From positions 3,819,501 to 3,883,500 of the forward strand of contig NZ_CP165727.1 of the NCBI RefSeq assembly GCF_041200175.1: a stretch of DNA of 64,000 nucleotides. Direction: 5' to 3'. The position numbers were made by a program, and so were the translations under genes. Positions 38,171 through 46,323 of this stretch are shown in pieces. The stretch's first letter is position 1; each line of letters begins with the position of its first letter. The notes below the pieces were generated by a model, which was not told the origin of the DNA, did no database searches, and was given only the letters and a program-made list of their open reading frames with translations. The DNA comes from Streptomyces sp. R33. Its GTDB lineage: Bacteria > Actinomycetota > Actinomycetes > Streptomycetales > Streptomycetaceae.

Positions 38171-38186
38171 GGCAAGCCCTTGAATC

Positions 38187-38211
38187 GGGCCCCGCTTCGG
38201 GAGCGGGGCCC
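38187..38211 (-). terminator. Terminator of the HadA/HadB pair
   Basis: A 10-bp perfect stem (gggccccgct / agcggggccc) with a 5-nt loop, 31 bp past the hadB-like stop. Confidence 0.75.
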
Positions 38212-38241
38212 GGCCGGCGCGTGGGCGGCGCCGAGGGTCGG

Positions 38242-38670
38242 TCAGACCAGGGCGACCACGGCCCGGGACATGCCCAGGACCTTCTGGCCCGCGCTCATCG
38301 CCGTCAGGTCGACCCGCACGCGGTTGTCCTCCAGCTTCGCCGCAACCTTGGCCGTGACCTCGATCACCGCACCCGCGTCGTCGTTCGGGACCACCACCGG
38401 CTTGGTGAACCGCACGCCGTACTCCACGACCGCTCCCGGGTCGCCGACCCAGTCGGTGACCACGCGGATCGCCTCGGCCATCGTGAACATGCCGTGCGCG
38501 ATCACGTCCGGCAGTCCGACCTCCTTGGCGAACTTCTCGTTCCAGTGGATCGGGTTGAAGTCGCCCGAAGCACCCGCGTACTTCACGAGCGTGGCCCGCG
38601 TCACGGGGAAGGACGCCGCCGGCAGCTCGGTGCCGACCTCGACGTCGGCGTACTTGATCTGCGCAGTCAT
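38242..38670 (-). CDS. MaoC-type dehydratase, HadB-like subunit
   Basis: A 142-residue hot-dog-fold enzyme. The hydratase-2 signature SGDFNPIHWNEKFAKEVGLP with Asp37 and His42 and the overhanging GMFTMAE segment are present, so this is the catalytic half of a (3R)-hydroxyacyl dehydratase heterodimer. It starts 1 bp past the stop of its partner. The pair is known in actinobacteria (HadAB in mycolate synthesis); the substrate in streptomycetes is unsettled. Confidence 0.85.
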   Translation of the reverse strand: MTAQIKYADVEVGTELPAASFPVTRATLVKYAGASGDFNPIHWNEKFAKEVGLPDVIAHGMFTMAEAIRVVTDWVGDPGAVVEYGVRFTKPVVVPNDDAGAVIEVTAKVAAKLEDNRVRVDLTAMSAGQKVLGMSRAVVALV

Positions 38671-38671
38671 C

Positions 38672-39124
38672 TCAGGCCTCCTGGGGGGCGCGGGACACGA
38701 GCTTCGTCCACGCCGTCACCACGTGCTCGCCGGTCTCGTCGTGGACCTCGCCACGGATGTCGATGATGTCGTTGCCCGCCATCGACTTCACGGCCTCGAT
38801 CGTGGAGGTCACCGAGAGCCGGTCCCCCGCACGCACGGGGCGCGAGTACGCGAACTTCTGGTCGCCGTGCACGACGCGGCTGTAGTCCAGACCCAGCTGC
38901 GGGTCCTCCACGACCTGGCCGGCCGCCGCGAACGTGATCGCAAACACAAAAGTCGGCGGAGCGATCACATCGAGGTGGCCGAACGCCTTGGCGGCTTCGG
39001 GGTCGGTGTAGACGGGATTCTCGTCACCCACCGCAACCGCGAATTCGCGGATCTTCTCCCGGCCGACCTCGTACGGATCGGTGGGCGGGTAGCTACGCCC
39101 CACGAAGGACTGGTCGAGCGCCAT
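38672..39124 (-). CDS. MaoC N-terminal-type dehydratase, HadA-like subunit
   Basis: A 150-residue hot-dog protein matching the UPF0336/FAS1-like dehydratase group. The segment VGDENPVYTDPEAAKAFGHL aligns with the hydratase motif but has Tyr where the catalytic His would lie, so it is likely the non-catalytic, substrate-binding partner of the adjacent HadB-like protein. It follows rpmG and the tRNAs in the usual streptomycete order. Confidence 0.85.
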   Translation of the reverse strand: MALDQSFVGRSYPPTDPYEVGREKIREFAVAVGDENPVYTDPEAAKAFGHLDVIAPPTFVFAITFAAAGQVVEDPQLGLDYSRVVHGDQKFAYSRPVRAGDRLSVTSTIEAVKSMAGNDIIDIRGEVHDETGEHVVTAWTKLVSRAPQEA

Positions 39125-39190
39125 GGCTCCCTACCTCCTGTTGAAAAAGACGGTCACGAAAACGATCACGAACCGGCGATCACGGAAACG

Positions 39191-39221
39191 ACACGAGGCC
39201 GCCCCCCGATGAAGGGGACGA
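39191..39221 (-). terminator. Weak hairpin after rpmG
   Basis: An imperfect stem (gaggccgcccc / ggggacgacctc) lies between rpmG and the HadA-like gene. Some pairs are G-T. Confidence 0.45.
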
Positions 39222-39259
39222 CCTCATGACGGTGCCTGTTATTCGAGACTTCGCTGGGG

Positions 39260-39424
39260 TCAGCGGGTCTCGCGGTGCGCGGTGTGCGAGTTGCAGCGCG
39301 GGCAGTGCTTCTTCATCTCAAGACGGTCCGGGTTGTTACGCCGGTTCTTCTTGGTGATGTAGTTCCGCTCCTTGCACTCCACGCAGGCCAGCGTGATCTT
39401 CGGGCGGACGTCGGTGGCAGCCAC
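39260..39424 (-). CDS. rpmG: 50S ribosomal protein L33
   Basis: A 54-residue ribosomal protein, translated as [20 protein letters not shown] onward and ending in SHTAHRETR. Four cysteines in CVEC and CPRC form a zinc ribbon, so this is the zinc-containing (C+) paralogue; streptomycetes often have a zinc-free copy under Zur control. The start is GTG at 39424. It lies between tRNA-Met and the HadA-like gene. Confidence 0.93.
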
Positions 39425-39512
39425 GTGAGTGCTCCTTGACGGACTATGGGACGGATGAACGCATAAAAGAGTAGCCGATCGGGAGACCGACCCCGCAATC
39501 GGCTACTGTGGG

Positions 39513-39585
39513 TAGCGGCGACCGGACTTGAACCGGTGACACAGCGATTATGAGCCGCTTGCTCTACCGACTGAGCTACGCCGCT
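39513..39585 (-). tRNA. tRNA-Met (CAT)
   Basis: A 73-nt cloverleaf with acceptor AGCGGCG/CGCCGCT, anticodon stem-loop GCGGC-TCATAAT-CGC region (anticodon CAT) and T-loop TTCAAGT. The standard A-T first acceptor pair marks it as elongator rather than initiator. Confidence 0.93.
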
Positions 39586-39600
39586 TTGATGTGATCAGCT

Positions 39601-39618
39601 CCCCACCCGAGGGTGGGG
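39601..39618. other. Hairpin between tRNA-Met and tRNA-Thr
   Basis: An 8-bp perfect stem (ccccaccc / gggtgggg) with a 2-nt loop, between the two tRNAs. It may be a processing site or weak terminator. Confidence 0.4.
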
Positions 39619-39633
39619 GACCTCTCTCACCAG

Positions 39634-39706
39634 AGCCCCAATGCGGAATCGAACCGCAGACCTTCTCCTTACCATGGAGACGCTCTACCGACTGAGCTAT
39701 TGGGGC
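39634..39706 (-). tRNA. tRNA-Thr (GGT)
   Basis: A 73-nt cloverleaf with acceptor GCCCCAA/TTGGGGC, anticodon stem-loop TCTCC-ATGGTAA-GGAGA (anticodon GGT) and T-loop TTCGATT. It is likely co-transcribed with tRNA-Met and rpmG. Confidence 0.95.
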
Positions 39707-40081
39707 GAGCGATGAAGACATTACACGGTTGCCCGCCCATCGCCCAAATCCTTTGCGGGGACTGGCCTCCGAGGGGGCGGCCACGGCTTTCCCGATCAGC
39801 CCCCGGGCGGCTCCGGAGCCCTTTTCGGGGCAGATTGTGGCCGGGCTCACAAACCCGCTGCCCCCGGCAGGCACGGTGGAGCACACGAAGCGGCCCGCAC
39901 CCGCTGCCGACAGGGCACGCAGGCGGGCGCCACGGCGCGTGGGCACCACACCGGTACGACTATTGCGCTCCTCCGTGAAGCGGGGAGCCCTGCGCCCTAG
40001 GCTCTGAGCACGCTGCGTGATCTTGGGCCGCAGGCCGCGGCCGCCCGGCCCAGGAACCGCCCGAGCCACCGCAGGAGCGCG
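39707..40081. other. Intergenic region between tRNA-Thr and amidohydrolase-like gene
   Basis: A 375-bp gap with no supported gene. It should carry the tRNA-Thr promoter on the minus strand and the amidohydrolase-like gene promoter on the plus strand. I see no clear repeat or RNA structure. Confidence 0.55.
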
Positions 40082-41392
40082 ATGTCCGACAGCCAGCCGC
40101 AGCAGCCGTCCTCCTCCCCGCGCAAGGGCCGCGGCGAGGGCGGCGGTCACGGGCCTCAGCGCCCGACGGGCAACGCGAACGCGGCCGCCGCCGAGTCCAC
40201 CACCCTCCTGCTCACCGGGGCCCGTCTCACGGACGGCCGTACGGTCGACGTCCGGCTCGGCGGCGGCCGGATCCAGGCCGTCGGCACCGCGGGCAGCCTC
40301 CCCGCTCCCGCCCTCTCCCGGGTGGACCTCGGCGGCTACCTCCTGCTCCCCGCCCCCGCCGAGCCGCACGCACACGGGGACACCGCCCTGACCGCCGACG
40401 GCGAGGGGCCCGTCTCGTACACACCCGACGAGGTGCAGCGCCGGGCCACCGAGGCCGCCCTGCTCCAGCTCGGACACGGCGCCACGGCCGTGCGCTCCCA
40501 CGTCCGGATCGGCGACGTGCACGGCCTCGGCCCCATGGAGGCCGTGCTCCAGGCCCGCCGCTCGCTGCGCGGGCTCACCGACCTGACCACCGTCGCCGTG
40601 CCCCGCCTCCTCACCGGGGTGGCCGGCGCCGACGGGTTCGCCATGCTGCGGGACGCCGTGAAGATGGGCGCCTCCGTCATCGGCGGCTGCCCGGACCTGG
40701 ACCCCGACCCGACGGGCTTCCTCGAGACCGTCCTGGAACTCGCCGCCGAGCACGGCTGCCCCGTGGACCTGCACACGGACGGTGACGATCCCGGCCGCCT
40801 GGCCCGGCTCGCGGCGATGGCCGGCGGGCTGCGCCCGGGGGTGACGATCGGCCCCTGCGGCGGGCTGTCGCGGCTCCCGCTGGACGTGGCGCACCGGGCC
40901 GCAGACCAGCTGGCCGCGGCCGGCGTACGGGTGACCTGCCTGCCCCAGGGCGACTGCGCGGCCCTGGAACGGCGCGGCCTGCGCACCGCGCCCGTACGGC
41001 TGCTGCGCGCCGCCGGGGTCCGGGTCGCGGCCGGCAGCGGGGCGCTGCGGGACGCCGGGAACCCGGTCGGCCGCGGCGACCCGCTGGAGGCCGCGTTCCT
41101 GCTGGCCTCCCAGGGCGGGCTGCGGGCGGCCGAGGCCTACGCGTCGGTCAGCGGCGAGGCCCGGGAGGCCATGGGCCTGCCGGAGGTCCGGTTGGAGGCC
41201 GGGTTCCCGGCGGAGCTGCTCGCCGTGCGGGGGGACCGGATCTCGGGCGTGCTCTCCCTGGCCTACAGCCGGATCGTGATCCACCGCGGCCGGGTGGTAG
41301 CCCGGACGAGTGCCGTACGGGAGTACTGCGACTCGGCGGTCGCGGTGGCCCTGGACCTGCCCCGGCAGGGCCGTGCGGAGCCCGGTCCCTGA
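40082..41392 (+). CDS. Amidohydrolase-superfamily protein (cytosine deaminase-like), metal site incomplete
   Basis: A 436-residue protein. The fold follows cytosine deaminase: LLTGARLTDGRTVDVRLGGG opening strand set, HAH (His96, His98) in EPHAHGDT, DLHTDGDD (His231), and a C-terminal strand domain RDRISGVLS-like. Two usual ligands or catalytic residues are replaced: the SH-type His region reads TIGPCGGLS (Cys259), and the late HDD region reads AAGSGALRDAGNP (Ser319). It may be inactive or have changed chemistry. The ATG has CAGGAG upstream. Confidence 0.7.
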   Translation: MSDSQPQQPSSSPRKGRGEGGGHGPQRPTGNANAAAAESTTLLLTGARLTDGRTVDVRLGGGRIQAVGTAGSLPAPALSRVDLGGYLLLPAPAEPHAHGDTALTADGEGPVSYTPDEVQRRATEAALLQLGHGATAVRSHVRIGDVHGLGPMEAVLQARRSLRGLTDLTTVAVPRLLTGVAGADGFAMLRDAVKMGASVIGGCPDLDPDPTGFLETVLELAAEHGCPVDLHTDGDDPGRLARLAAMAGGLRPGVTIGPCGGLSRLPLDVAHRAADQLAAAGVRVTCLPQGDCAALERRGLRTAPVRLLRAAGVRVAAGSGALRDAGNPVGRGDPLEAAFLLASQGGLRAAEAYASVSGEAREAMGLPEVRLEAGFPAELLAVRGDRISGVLSLAYSRIVIHRGRVVARTSAVREYCDSAVAVALDLPRQGRAEPGP

Positions 41393-41459
41393 ACGTTCGC
41401 AGGCCCATCGGTGGACGCCTTCGCGGGCGGCGGCGCCCGGCTCGTCGTACGGTCGGGGC

Positions 41460-42116
41460 ATGCGCATCGTCATCGCGGGTGGACACGGTCAGATCGCGCT
41501 GCGGCTGGAGCGTCTGCTCGCCGCGCGCGGGTACGAGGTCGCGGGCATCATCCGCGACCGGGCGCAGGGCGACGACCTGCGGGAGGCGGGCACCGAACCG
41601 GTGCTCTGCGACCTGGAGTCGGCTTCGGTCGAGCACGTGGCGGGCATTCTGCAGGGCGCGGACGTGGCGGTGTTCGCGGCCGGGGCGGGGCCCGGCAGCG
41701 GTGTCGGGCGCAAGGACACCGTCGACCGGGGCGCGGCGGTGCTGTTCTCGGACGCGGCCGAACGGGCGGGGGTACGGCGCTTCCTGATGGTCTCTTCGAT
41801 GGGCGCGGACGCGTACCACGAGGGCGACGACGTCTTCGACATCTACCTGCGGGCGAAGGGCGAGGCGGACGACCACGTACGGACCCGGCTGGGCCTGGAG
41901 TGGACGGTCCTGCGGCCCGGGTCGCTGACCGACGACCCGGGGACGGGGCAGGTGCGGCTCGAGGCGCGGACGGGCGGCGGCTCGGTGACGCGCGACGACG
42001 TGGCGGCCGTGCTGGCGGAGCTGATCGAGACCCCGGCGACGGCCGGGCTGACCCTGGAGCTGGTCGAGGGCTCGACCCCGGTCGCGGTGGCCGTCAAGGA
42101 CGTCGCGGGCAACTGA
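41460..42116 (+). CDS. NAD(P)-binding SDR family oxidoreductase
   Basis: A 218-residue atypical SDR. The N-terminal MRIVIAGGHGQIALRLERLL is a nucleotide-binding GGxGxI loop, and VSSMGAD, then YLRAKGEADDHVR and TVLRPGSLTDDPG are typical of NAD(P)H-binding (YwnB/NmrA-like) proteins. Family members include epimerase-like and regulatory forms. It converges with the DUF3574 gene. Confidence 0.82.
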   Translation: MRIVIAGGHGQIALRLERLLAARGYEVAGIIRDRAQGDDLREAGTEPVLCDLESASVEHVAGILQGADVAVFAAGAGPGSGVGRKDTVDRGAAVLFSDAAERAGVRRFLMVSSMGADAYHEGDDVFDIYLRAKGEADDHVRTRLGLEWTVLRPGSLTDDPGTGQVRLEARTGGGSVTRDDVAAVLAELIETPATAGLTLELVEGSTPVAVAVKDVAGN

Positions 42117-42123
42117 GGCGCCC

Positions 42124-42561
42124 TCAGAACTCTGCGGTCACCTTGTCGTCGGAGCGCCCGACGGAGTCCTGCTGGTACTGGTCCTCGTAGGCCTGCCGGA
42201 TCCGCTCGATGCGCGCGCTGCGCTCGTCGGCCTCCTTCTCCGGGTACAGGAGCACCACCTCGTACGAGGTCTCGCGGATGACCTTGCCGTCCCGCCGCCA
42301 CTGGCCGTGCCCGTCCTGGAGGGTGAGGCCCTCGGGGAACGCGGGGGTGATCTCGCGCTCCAGGAAGCGCATGAACTCCTGTTCCGCGACCGGGGCGCGG
42401 CCGCCCGGGCGTTCGGTGCCGAAGTAGAGCCTGGTTTCCTGGTAGGGCTCGCCCACATGGCTGTGCAGTGCGGCCCCGACCAGGGCCGGGATCCCGGCCC
42501 CGAGGAGGGCGAGGAGCACGCCGCCGCCGACCTTCCCGCGCGTGTCAGAAATGAAGTTCAC
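42124..42561 (-). CDS. DUF3574 domain-containing protein
   Basis: A 145-residue protein with one N-terminal hydrophobic segment (about 11-32, signal anchor or signal peptide) and an extracytoplasmic domain containing ETRLYFGTERPGG, GLTLQDGHGQWRR and YEVVLLYPEKEADERS, which match DUF3574. Start GTG. Function unknown. Confidence 0.7.
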   Translation of the reverse strand: MNFISDTRGKVGGGVLLALLGAGIPALVGAALHSHVGEPYQETRLYFGTERPGGRAPVAEQEFMRFLEREITPAFPEGLTLQDGHGQWRRDGKVIRETSYEVVLLYPEKEADERSARIERIRQAYEDQYQQDSVGRSDDKVTAEF

Positions 42562-42590
42562 GACCGGAGAACGAACAGGAGATCAGGACG

Positions 42591-43169
42591 ATGCGGCCGA
42601 TGACCGGCTCCGACGTCGAACGGGCGGCAGCCGAAATGGTGTCGGCCCTGACGCCGCACACCGGACGGGACTGGGAGGTGAAGGCCGGTTCGCTCGACTG
42701 GACCTGCTGGACGACGGCGGCGCACGTCGCCCACGACCTGCTGGGGTACGCCGCCCAGGTGGCCGCGCTGCCCTCGGACGGCTATCTGCCGCTGGACCTG
42801 CGCGTACGGGAGGCTGCCCCGCCCGCGGCGGTCCTCCAGGTGGTCTCGGCGGCGGCCCGGCTGCTGGGCACGGCCGTGGACGCGGCGCCGGAGTCCGCGC
42901 GGGCCTGGCACTGGGGCCCCTGCGATCCGGGCGGCTTCGCTGCGATGGGCGTGGCGGAGATCCTGCTCCACACGTACGACATCGCCCAGGGTCTCGACCT
43001 CCCCTGGCTCCCGCCGGCCGGCCTCTCGGCGCTGGTCCTGGCCCGGCTCTTCCCGGACTCCCCGTCCGGCCCGGCCCCTGAGGTCCTCCTCTGGTCGGCC
43101 GGCCGCCTGGCCCTCCCGACCCGCCCGCGCCGTACCACCTGGTCCTGGCGCGTATCCCTCACGCCCTGA
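42591..43169 (+). CDS. Mycothiol-dependent maleylpyruvate isomerase-like protein (DinB fold)
   Basis: A 192-residue four-helix DinB-like protein. W-T-TAAHVAHDLLGY (His45, His48) and AEILLHTYDIAQGLD supply the metal-binding histidines typical of TIGR03083-type proteins, which use mycothiol, the actinobacterial thiol. The specific substrate is unknown. It is divergent from the DUF3574 gene (29 bp). Confidence 0.75.
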   Translation: MRPMTGSDVERAAAEMVSALTPHTGRDWEVKAGSLDWTCWTTAAHVAHDLLGYAAQVAALPSDGYLPLDLRVREAAPPAAVLQVVSAAARLLGTAVDAAPESARAWHWGPCDPGGFAAMGVAEILLHTYDIAQGLDLPWLPPAGLSALVLARLFPDSPSGPAPEVLLWSAGRLALPTRPRRTTWSWRVSLTP

Positions 43170-43220
43170 CCGACCGGATCCGGACGCGGAACCCCCGCGT
43201 TCGGATCACCGGGGCATGCG

Positions 43221-43262
43221 AGAAGACCCCCGTCACTGCGCTTCCGCAGTAACGGGGGTCTC
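43221..43262 (+). terminator. Terminator of the isomerase-like gene (likely bidirectional)
   Basis: A strong stem (agacccccgt / acgggggtct, with inner ctgcg / cgcag) between the isomerase-like gene and tRNA-Tyr; it can serve both. Confidence 0.75.
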
Positions 43263-43270
43263 ACATCGCG

Positions 43271-43352
<82 letters not shown>

Positions 43353-43552
43353 AAGAGTCGCTGCCGTTTTTTCCGCCTTGCGGCGGCGCTCCCCGGCAAC
43401 GACGTAAACAATACCTGATGTGCGGGGGTGCTTCGCCACCGGATTGATCAGCGCTGCGGGTGGGCGCGGTGGCTAGGCTTTGCGGAGCGGGCCGGGCATG
43501 TCCGGCCGCGCCCTCCGGGGCAATGACAGCCGACTTCAAGGAGCCACAGCAC

Positions 43553-44041
43553 ATGGCCGACTCCAGTTTCGACATCGTCTCGAAGGTCGAGCGGCAGGAG
43601 GTCGACAACGCCCTCAACCAGGCCGCCAAGGAACTCTCGCAGCGCTACGACTTCAAGGGCACCGGCGCCACCATCGCCTGGTCCGGCGAGAAGATCCTCA
43701 TGGAGGCGAACTCCGAGGAGCGCGTCAAGGCCGTCCTCGACGTGTTCGAGACCAAGCTGGTCAAGCGCGGGATCTCGCTGAAGGCGCTCGACGCCGGCGA
43801 GCCGCAGCTGTCCGGCAAGGAGTACAAGATCTTCGCCTCCATCGAGGAGGGCATCTCCCAGGAGAACGCCAAGAAGGTCGCGAAGATCATCCGGGACGAG
43901 GGTCCCAAGGGCGTCAAGGCCCAGGTGCAGGGCGAGGAGCTGCGCGTCAGCTCCAAGAGCCGTGACGACCTGCAGGCCGTCCAGGCGCTGCTCAAGGGCA
44001 AGGACCTGGACTTCGCGATCCAGTTCGTGAACTACCGCTGA
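43553..44041 (+). CDS. yajQ: YajQ family nucleotide-binding protein; integration site of the mobile element
   Basis: A 162-residue protein of two ferredoxin-like halves; YajQ homologues bind nucleotides and, in some species, cyclic di-GMP. MADSSFDIVSKV, ELSQRYDFKGTG and the C-terminal KGKDLDFAIQFVNYR are conserved. The ATG at 43553 is chosen from the family N-terminus, 20 bp after AAGGAG-like sequence. The last codons and stop (gtgaactaccgctga) form the left copy of a 17-bp repeat that recurs at 58608, so the mobile element lies against the gene's end and keeps it intact. Confidence 0.92.
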   Translation: MADSSFDIVSKVERQEVDNALNQAAKELSQRYDFKGTGATIAWSGEKILMEANSEERVKAVLDVFETKLVKRGISLKALDAGEPQLSGKEYKIFASIEEGISQENAKKVAKIIRDEGPKGVKAQVQGEELRVSSKSRDDLQAVQALLKGKDLDFAIQFVNYR

Positions 44042-44042
44042 T
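44026..44042. repeat. attL core
   Basis: CGTGAACTACCGCTGAT, overlapping the last codons of yajQ. The identical copy is at 58608-58624; flanking bases differ. Confidence 0.88.
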
Positions 44043-44048
44043 TTACGC

Positions 44049-44061
44049 CGCTGACCTGCAC
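44049..44061. repeat. Integrase arm-type site near attL
   Basis: CGCTGACCTGCAC, 6 bp inside the attL core; its perfect reverse complement lies at 58579-58591 inside attR. Confidence 0.65.
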
Positions 44062-44066
44062 GTAAG

Positions 44067-45392
44067 TCACAGGGCCTTGGCCGGAGGGCACAACGCGGGC
44101 ACATCGCCGAGGACCGCCTCGACGGCTGCTCGCGTTGTGTCCTCCTCGTCGGGCCACAGGTGCGTGTAGATGTCGAGGGTGATCGACGGCTTCGAGTGGC
44201 CGAGCCGCCGCTGAACTGTCTTGACGCTCTCGCGGTGCTTGATCAGCAGCGAGGCGTAGAAGTGCCGCAGGTCGTGCATCGTCGTGCCGTCGGGAAGCTG
44301 GACAGGCGACGGCTCCTCACCCTCCGGCCGGCCAGCGGCCACCCACGCAGCGTGGGCCGTCTCGTACTGGCGTGCCAGCGCAGCGTTCGCGTTGCGGCAG
44401 GCTACGTCCCAGACGTGCGACCACGCGCCGCGCCGGATCGCCTCGCGCTGCTCGTTCACGAACAGCAGCTTGGCCTTCCGCAGGTGGGGCTTACGGGGGT
44501 CGGTCCGGTCCCAGATCTCCACCTCGCGCGCGGGAAAGCGGGCCAGATGGGCGGCCAAGCTGTCCACGACCGCGCGGGCGAGCGGCACCGTTCGGTAGCT
44601 CTCGTGCGTCTTGGGCGGGCCGAGGTAGGGCTCACCTTTGTCCGGGCCGACGAGCTGCTGGCAGATCTTCATCTCGCGCCGCAGGAAGTCGATGTGTTCG
44701 ACCTCCAGGCCGAAGACCTCGCCTTGGCGGGGGCCGGCGCCTGCGGCGAGCAGGTTGAGGGCTTGATACCAATCGGGGACAGCGGCTACGAGGGCCTTCA
44801 CCGCGGCAGGGTGGAGCGGCACGATCTCCGGCCGGCGCACGTCAGGGACGCGCACGCCGTCGCACGGGTTGATCGCGATGATCCGGTCTCGCACCGCGGT
44901 GTGGAAGATCGTGACTACGTAGGCGTACGTGACCTTCAACGTGCTGGGGGCGAGAACCTGTGAGCGATTCTTGATCCAGGACTGAATCTCTGAGGGACGG
45001 ATGGAGACGATCGGCTTGTTTCCGAGCAGCGGGTAGACGTGCAGCCGCAGGGCCCGGTCGACACGCTCGGCCGTGCTGTCTCGGTGAACAGCGCCGGTGC
45101 GCCAGCGCTCGCCGACGGACTGAAAGCCCTCCTTGCCGGCCGCCGGGTCGACGTACAGGCCGCGCGCGAGGTCGGCCTCGATGGTCGCGGCGCGGGTGTC
45201 GGCCTGGCTGCGCTTGGCGAAGTTCTCCTTCTGCTGCTCACCGGCCGCGTCCCGCCAACGCACCTGCCAGCGCTTCCCCTTGCCGTGGTCCTTGCTGGCC
45301 ACCAGCGTGCGGGTCTTGCTGGAGTGCTCGGCGCAGGGTTCCGCTTCCTTGCGGGGGCGCGAGAGATGCCACCGGTCGTAGACGCTAGCCAT
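44067..45392 (-). CDS. int: Tyrosine recombinase / integrase
   Basis: A 441-residue phage-type integrase. It has an N-terminal arm-binding region (VASKDHGKGKRWQVRWRD), a core-binding SAM-like domain (about 90-175) and the catalytic domain with Arg222 (GAGPRQGEVFGLE), His373 and Arg376 (HDLRHFYAS), His399 (LGHSKPSI) and nucleophile Tyr409 (LDIYTHLW). It is adjacent to attL and ends 6 bp from the arm site. Its ATG overlaps the repressor stop by 8 bp, so it is coupled to the repressor transcript. Confidence 0.95.
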   Translation of the reverse strand: MASVYDRWHLSRPRKEAEPCAEHSSKTRTLVASKDHGKGKRWQVRWRDAAGEQQKENFAKRSQADTRAATIEADLARGLYVDPAAGKEGFQSVGERWRTGAVHRDSTAERVDRALRLHVYPLLGNKPIVSIRPSEIQSWIKNRSQVLAPSTLKVTYAYVVTIFHTAVRDRIIAINPCDGVRVPDVRRPEIVPLHPAAVKALVAAVPDWYQALNLLAAGAGPRQGEVFGLEVEHIDFLRREMKICQQLVGPDKGEPYLGPPKTHESYRTVPLARAVVDSLAAHLARFPAREVEIWDRTDPRKPHLRKAKLLFVNEQREAIRRGAWSHVWDVACRNANAALARQYETAHAAWVAAGRPEGEEPSPVQLPDGTTMHDLRHFYASLLIKHRESVKTVQRRLGHSKPSITLDIYTHLWPDEEDTTRAAVEAVLGDVPALCPPAKAL

Positions 45393-45900
45393 CGGTGCCC
45401 CCCGTGCCGCCGTACCCGCCGTACCCCCGGCGGGCCCATTTGTGGAGATCCCCGACGCGCCCGTCCGGGTCCGCATCCTGCTGGAGCAGGACCCACCTGT
45501 AGCCCCACTCCTCGGCTGGGACCTCGGAGTAGAAGAGCCGAAGGTCGGTACCGGGTAGGCACGACATGCCCCGCACCCAGGCCCGCGCCTCGTCCTTGGG
45601 CACGGCCTCTGTTGGGGTGACGCTGTACCCCGTTGAGGGCGCCGCGGGGCCTTCGGGCTCGATCAGCAGGTGCATGGGGGCGATATCCAGCACGCGCGCC
45701 AATGCGAGCCACTCGGGGACGCTCACGGTCGGCCGCCGGCCGTTCTCGAAGTTCGCGACTACCGAGCGGTTCCAGGGGATGCCGGCCGCCGTCAACCGCT
45801 CACCAAGTTCGGTGGCGCTCCAGCCCTTGCGTGCCCGCAGTTCCTTCACACGGCGGCTGATCGTCTGAACCGGATCCTCCGGCCCGTCGGTGTGCTTCAT
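45385..45900 (-). CDS. XRE-family repressor (phage immunity-like)
   Basis: A 171-residue regulator with an N-terminal Cro/CI-type HTH (VQTISRRVKELRARKGWSAT, LGERLTAAGIPWNRSVVANF) and a C-terminal part without a recognised family, ending in a Gly/Tyr-rich YGGYGGTGGTDG. The ATG at 45900 lies 6 bp after a TTAGAT -10 box, consistent with a leaderless transcript, as for lambda cI maintenance. A GTGCT-N5-AGCAC palindrome covers the start. It is divergent from the Xis-like gene and coupled to int. Confidence 0.85.
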   Translation of the reverse strand: MKHTDGPEDPVQTISRRVKELRARKGWSATELGERLTAAGIPWNRSVVANFENGRRPTVSVPEWLALARVLDIAPMHLLIEPEGPAAPSTGYSVTPTEAVPKDEARAWVRGMSCLPGTDLRLFYSEVPAEEWGYRWVLLQQDADPDGRVGDLHKWARRGYGGYGGTGGTDG

Positions 45901-45906
45901 GAGCAC
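45892..45906. promoter_or_regulatory. Putative repressor operator 1
   Basis: GTGCTTCATGAGCAC, a palindrome with GTGCT/AGCAC arms and a 5-bp centre, over the repressor start. Confidence 0.65.
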
Positions 45907-45948
45907 ATCTAAGCATCGGTTGACACAGACGGCAAGTGGCGACAATAT
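45907..45948. promoter_or_regulatory. Interlocked divergent promoters of the repressor and Xis-like genes
   Basis: Plus strand: TTGACA (45920-45925) with a 17-bp spacer to CAATAT (45943-45948). Minus strand: TTGCCG (45935-45930) with a 17-bp spacer to TTAGAT (45912-45907). The -35 regions overlap, so the two polymerase sites compete. Confidence 0.7.
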
Positions 45949-45954
45949 CGAGCC

Positions 45955-45980
45955 AAGCACAGAACGTGCTTCCGAAGCAC
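45955..45980. promoter_or_regulatory. Putative repressor operator 2 with extra half-site
   Basis: GTGCTTCCGAAGCAC (45966-45980) has the same arms and spacing as operator 1; an additional AAGCAC half-site is at 45955-45960, near the expected plus-strand start point. Confidence 0.65.
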
Positions 45981-45991
45981 AAGAGGTGTGT

Positions 45992-46195
45992 ATGTCTGAC
46001 ACCACGCGGCTGCCCTCTCGTCGGCCGCTCGCCACCGCTCAGGACGTCGCCGAGTACTGCGGGGTCCCGCTCGCCACCGTCTACCAGTGGTCCAGCCGAG
46101 GCAACGGACCGAAGTTCATCAAGGTCGGCAGGCATCTGCGCGCCCGGTGGACCGACGTAGAGGCCTGGCTCGACACCCAGACGATCGCCGCATGA
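45992..46195 (+). CDS. Small HTH protein, Xis/AlpA-like
   Basis: A 67-residue protein with a MerR/AlpA-type winged helix (LATAQDVAEYCGVPLATVYQ, then GPKFIKVGRHLRARWTDVEAWL). Such proteins act as excisionases or as activators. The ATG has AGAGG upstream. It is the first gene of the rightward transcript, opposite the repressor. Confidence 0.85.
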   Translation: MSDTTRLPSRRPLATAQDVAEYCGVPLATVYQWSSRGNGPKFIKVGRHLRARWTDVEAWLDTQTIAA

Positions 46196-46199
46196 AAAC

Positions 46200-46238
46200 G
46201 GCCCCCAGCAGGTGCGTCAACACCTGTCGCTGGGGGCC
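46200..46238 (+). terminator. Hairpin after the Xis-like gene
   Basis: A stem with outer arms ggcccccagc / gctgggggcc and inner ggtg / cacc, a few bases past the stop. It is a terminator or attenuator between the switch gene and the replication genes. Confidence 0.65.
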
Positions 46239-46323
46239 TGAAGCACCGCCGTCCTAGCCGGAACAGCCGAACGGCCGCGCGGGATTCGCAGTCCCATATG
46301 CGCGGCCGTGAAGGAGCTTCAAA

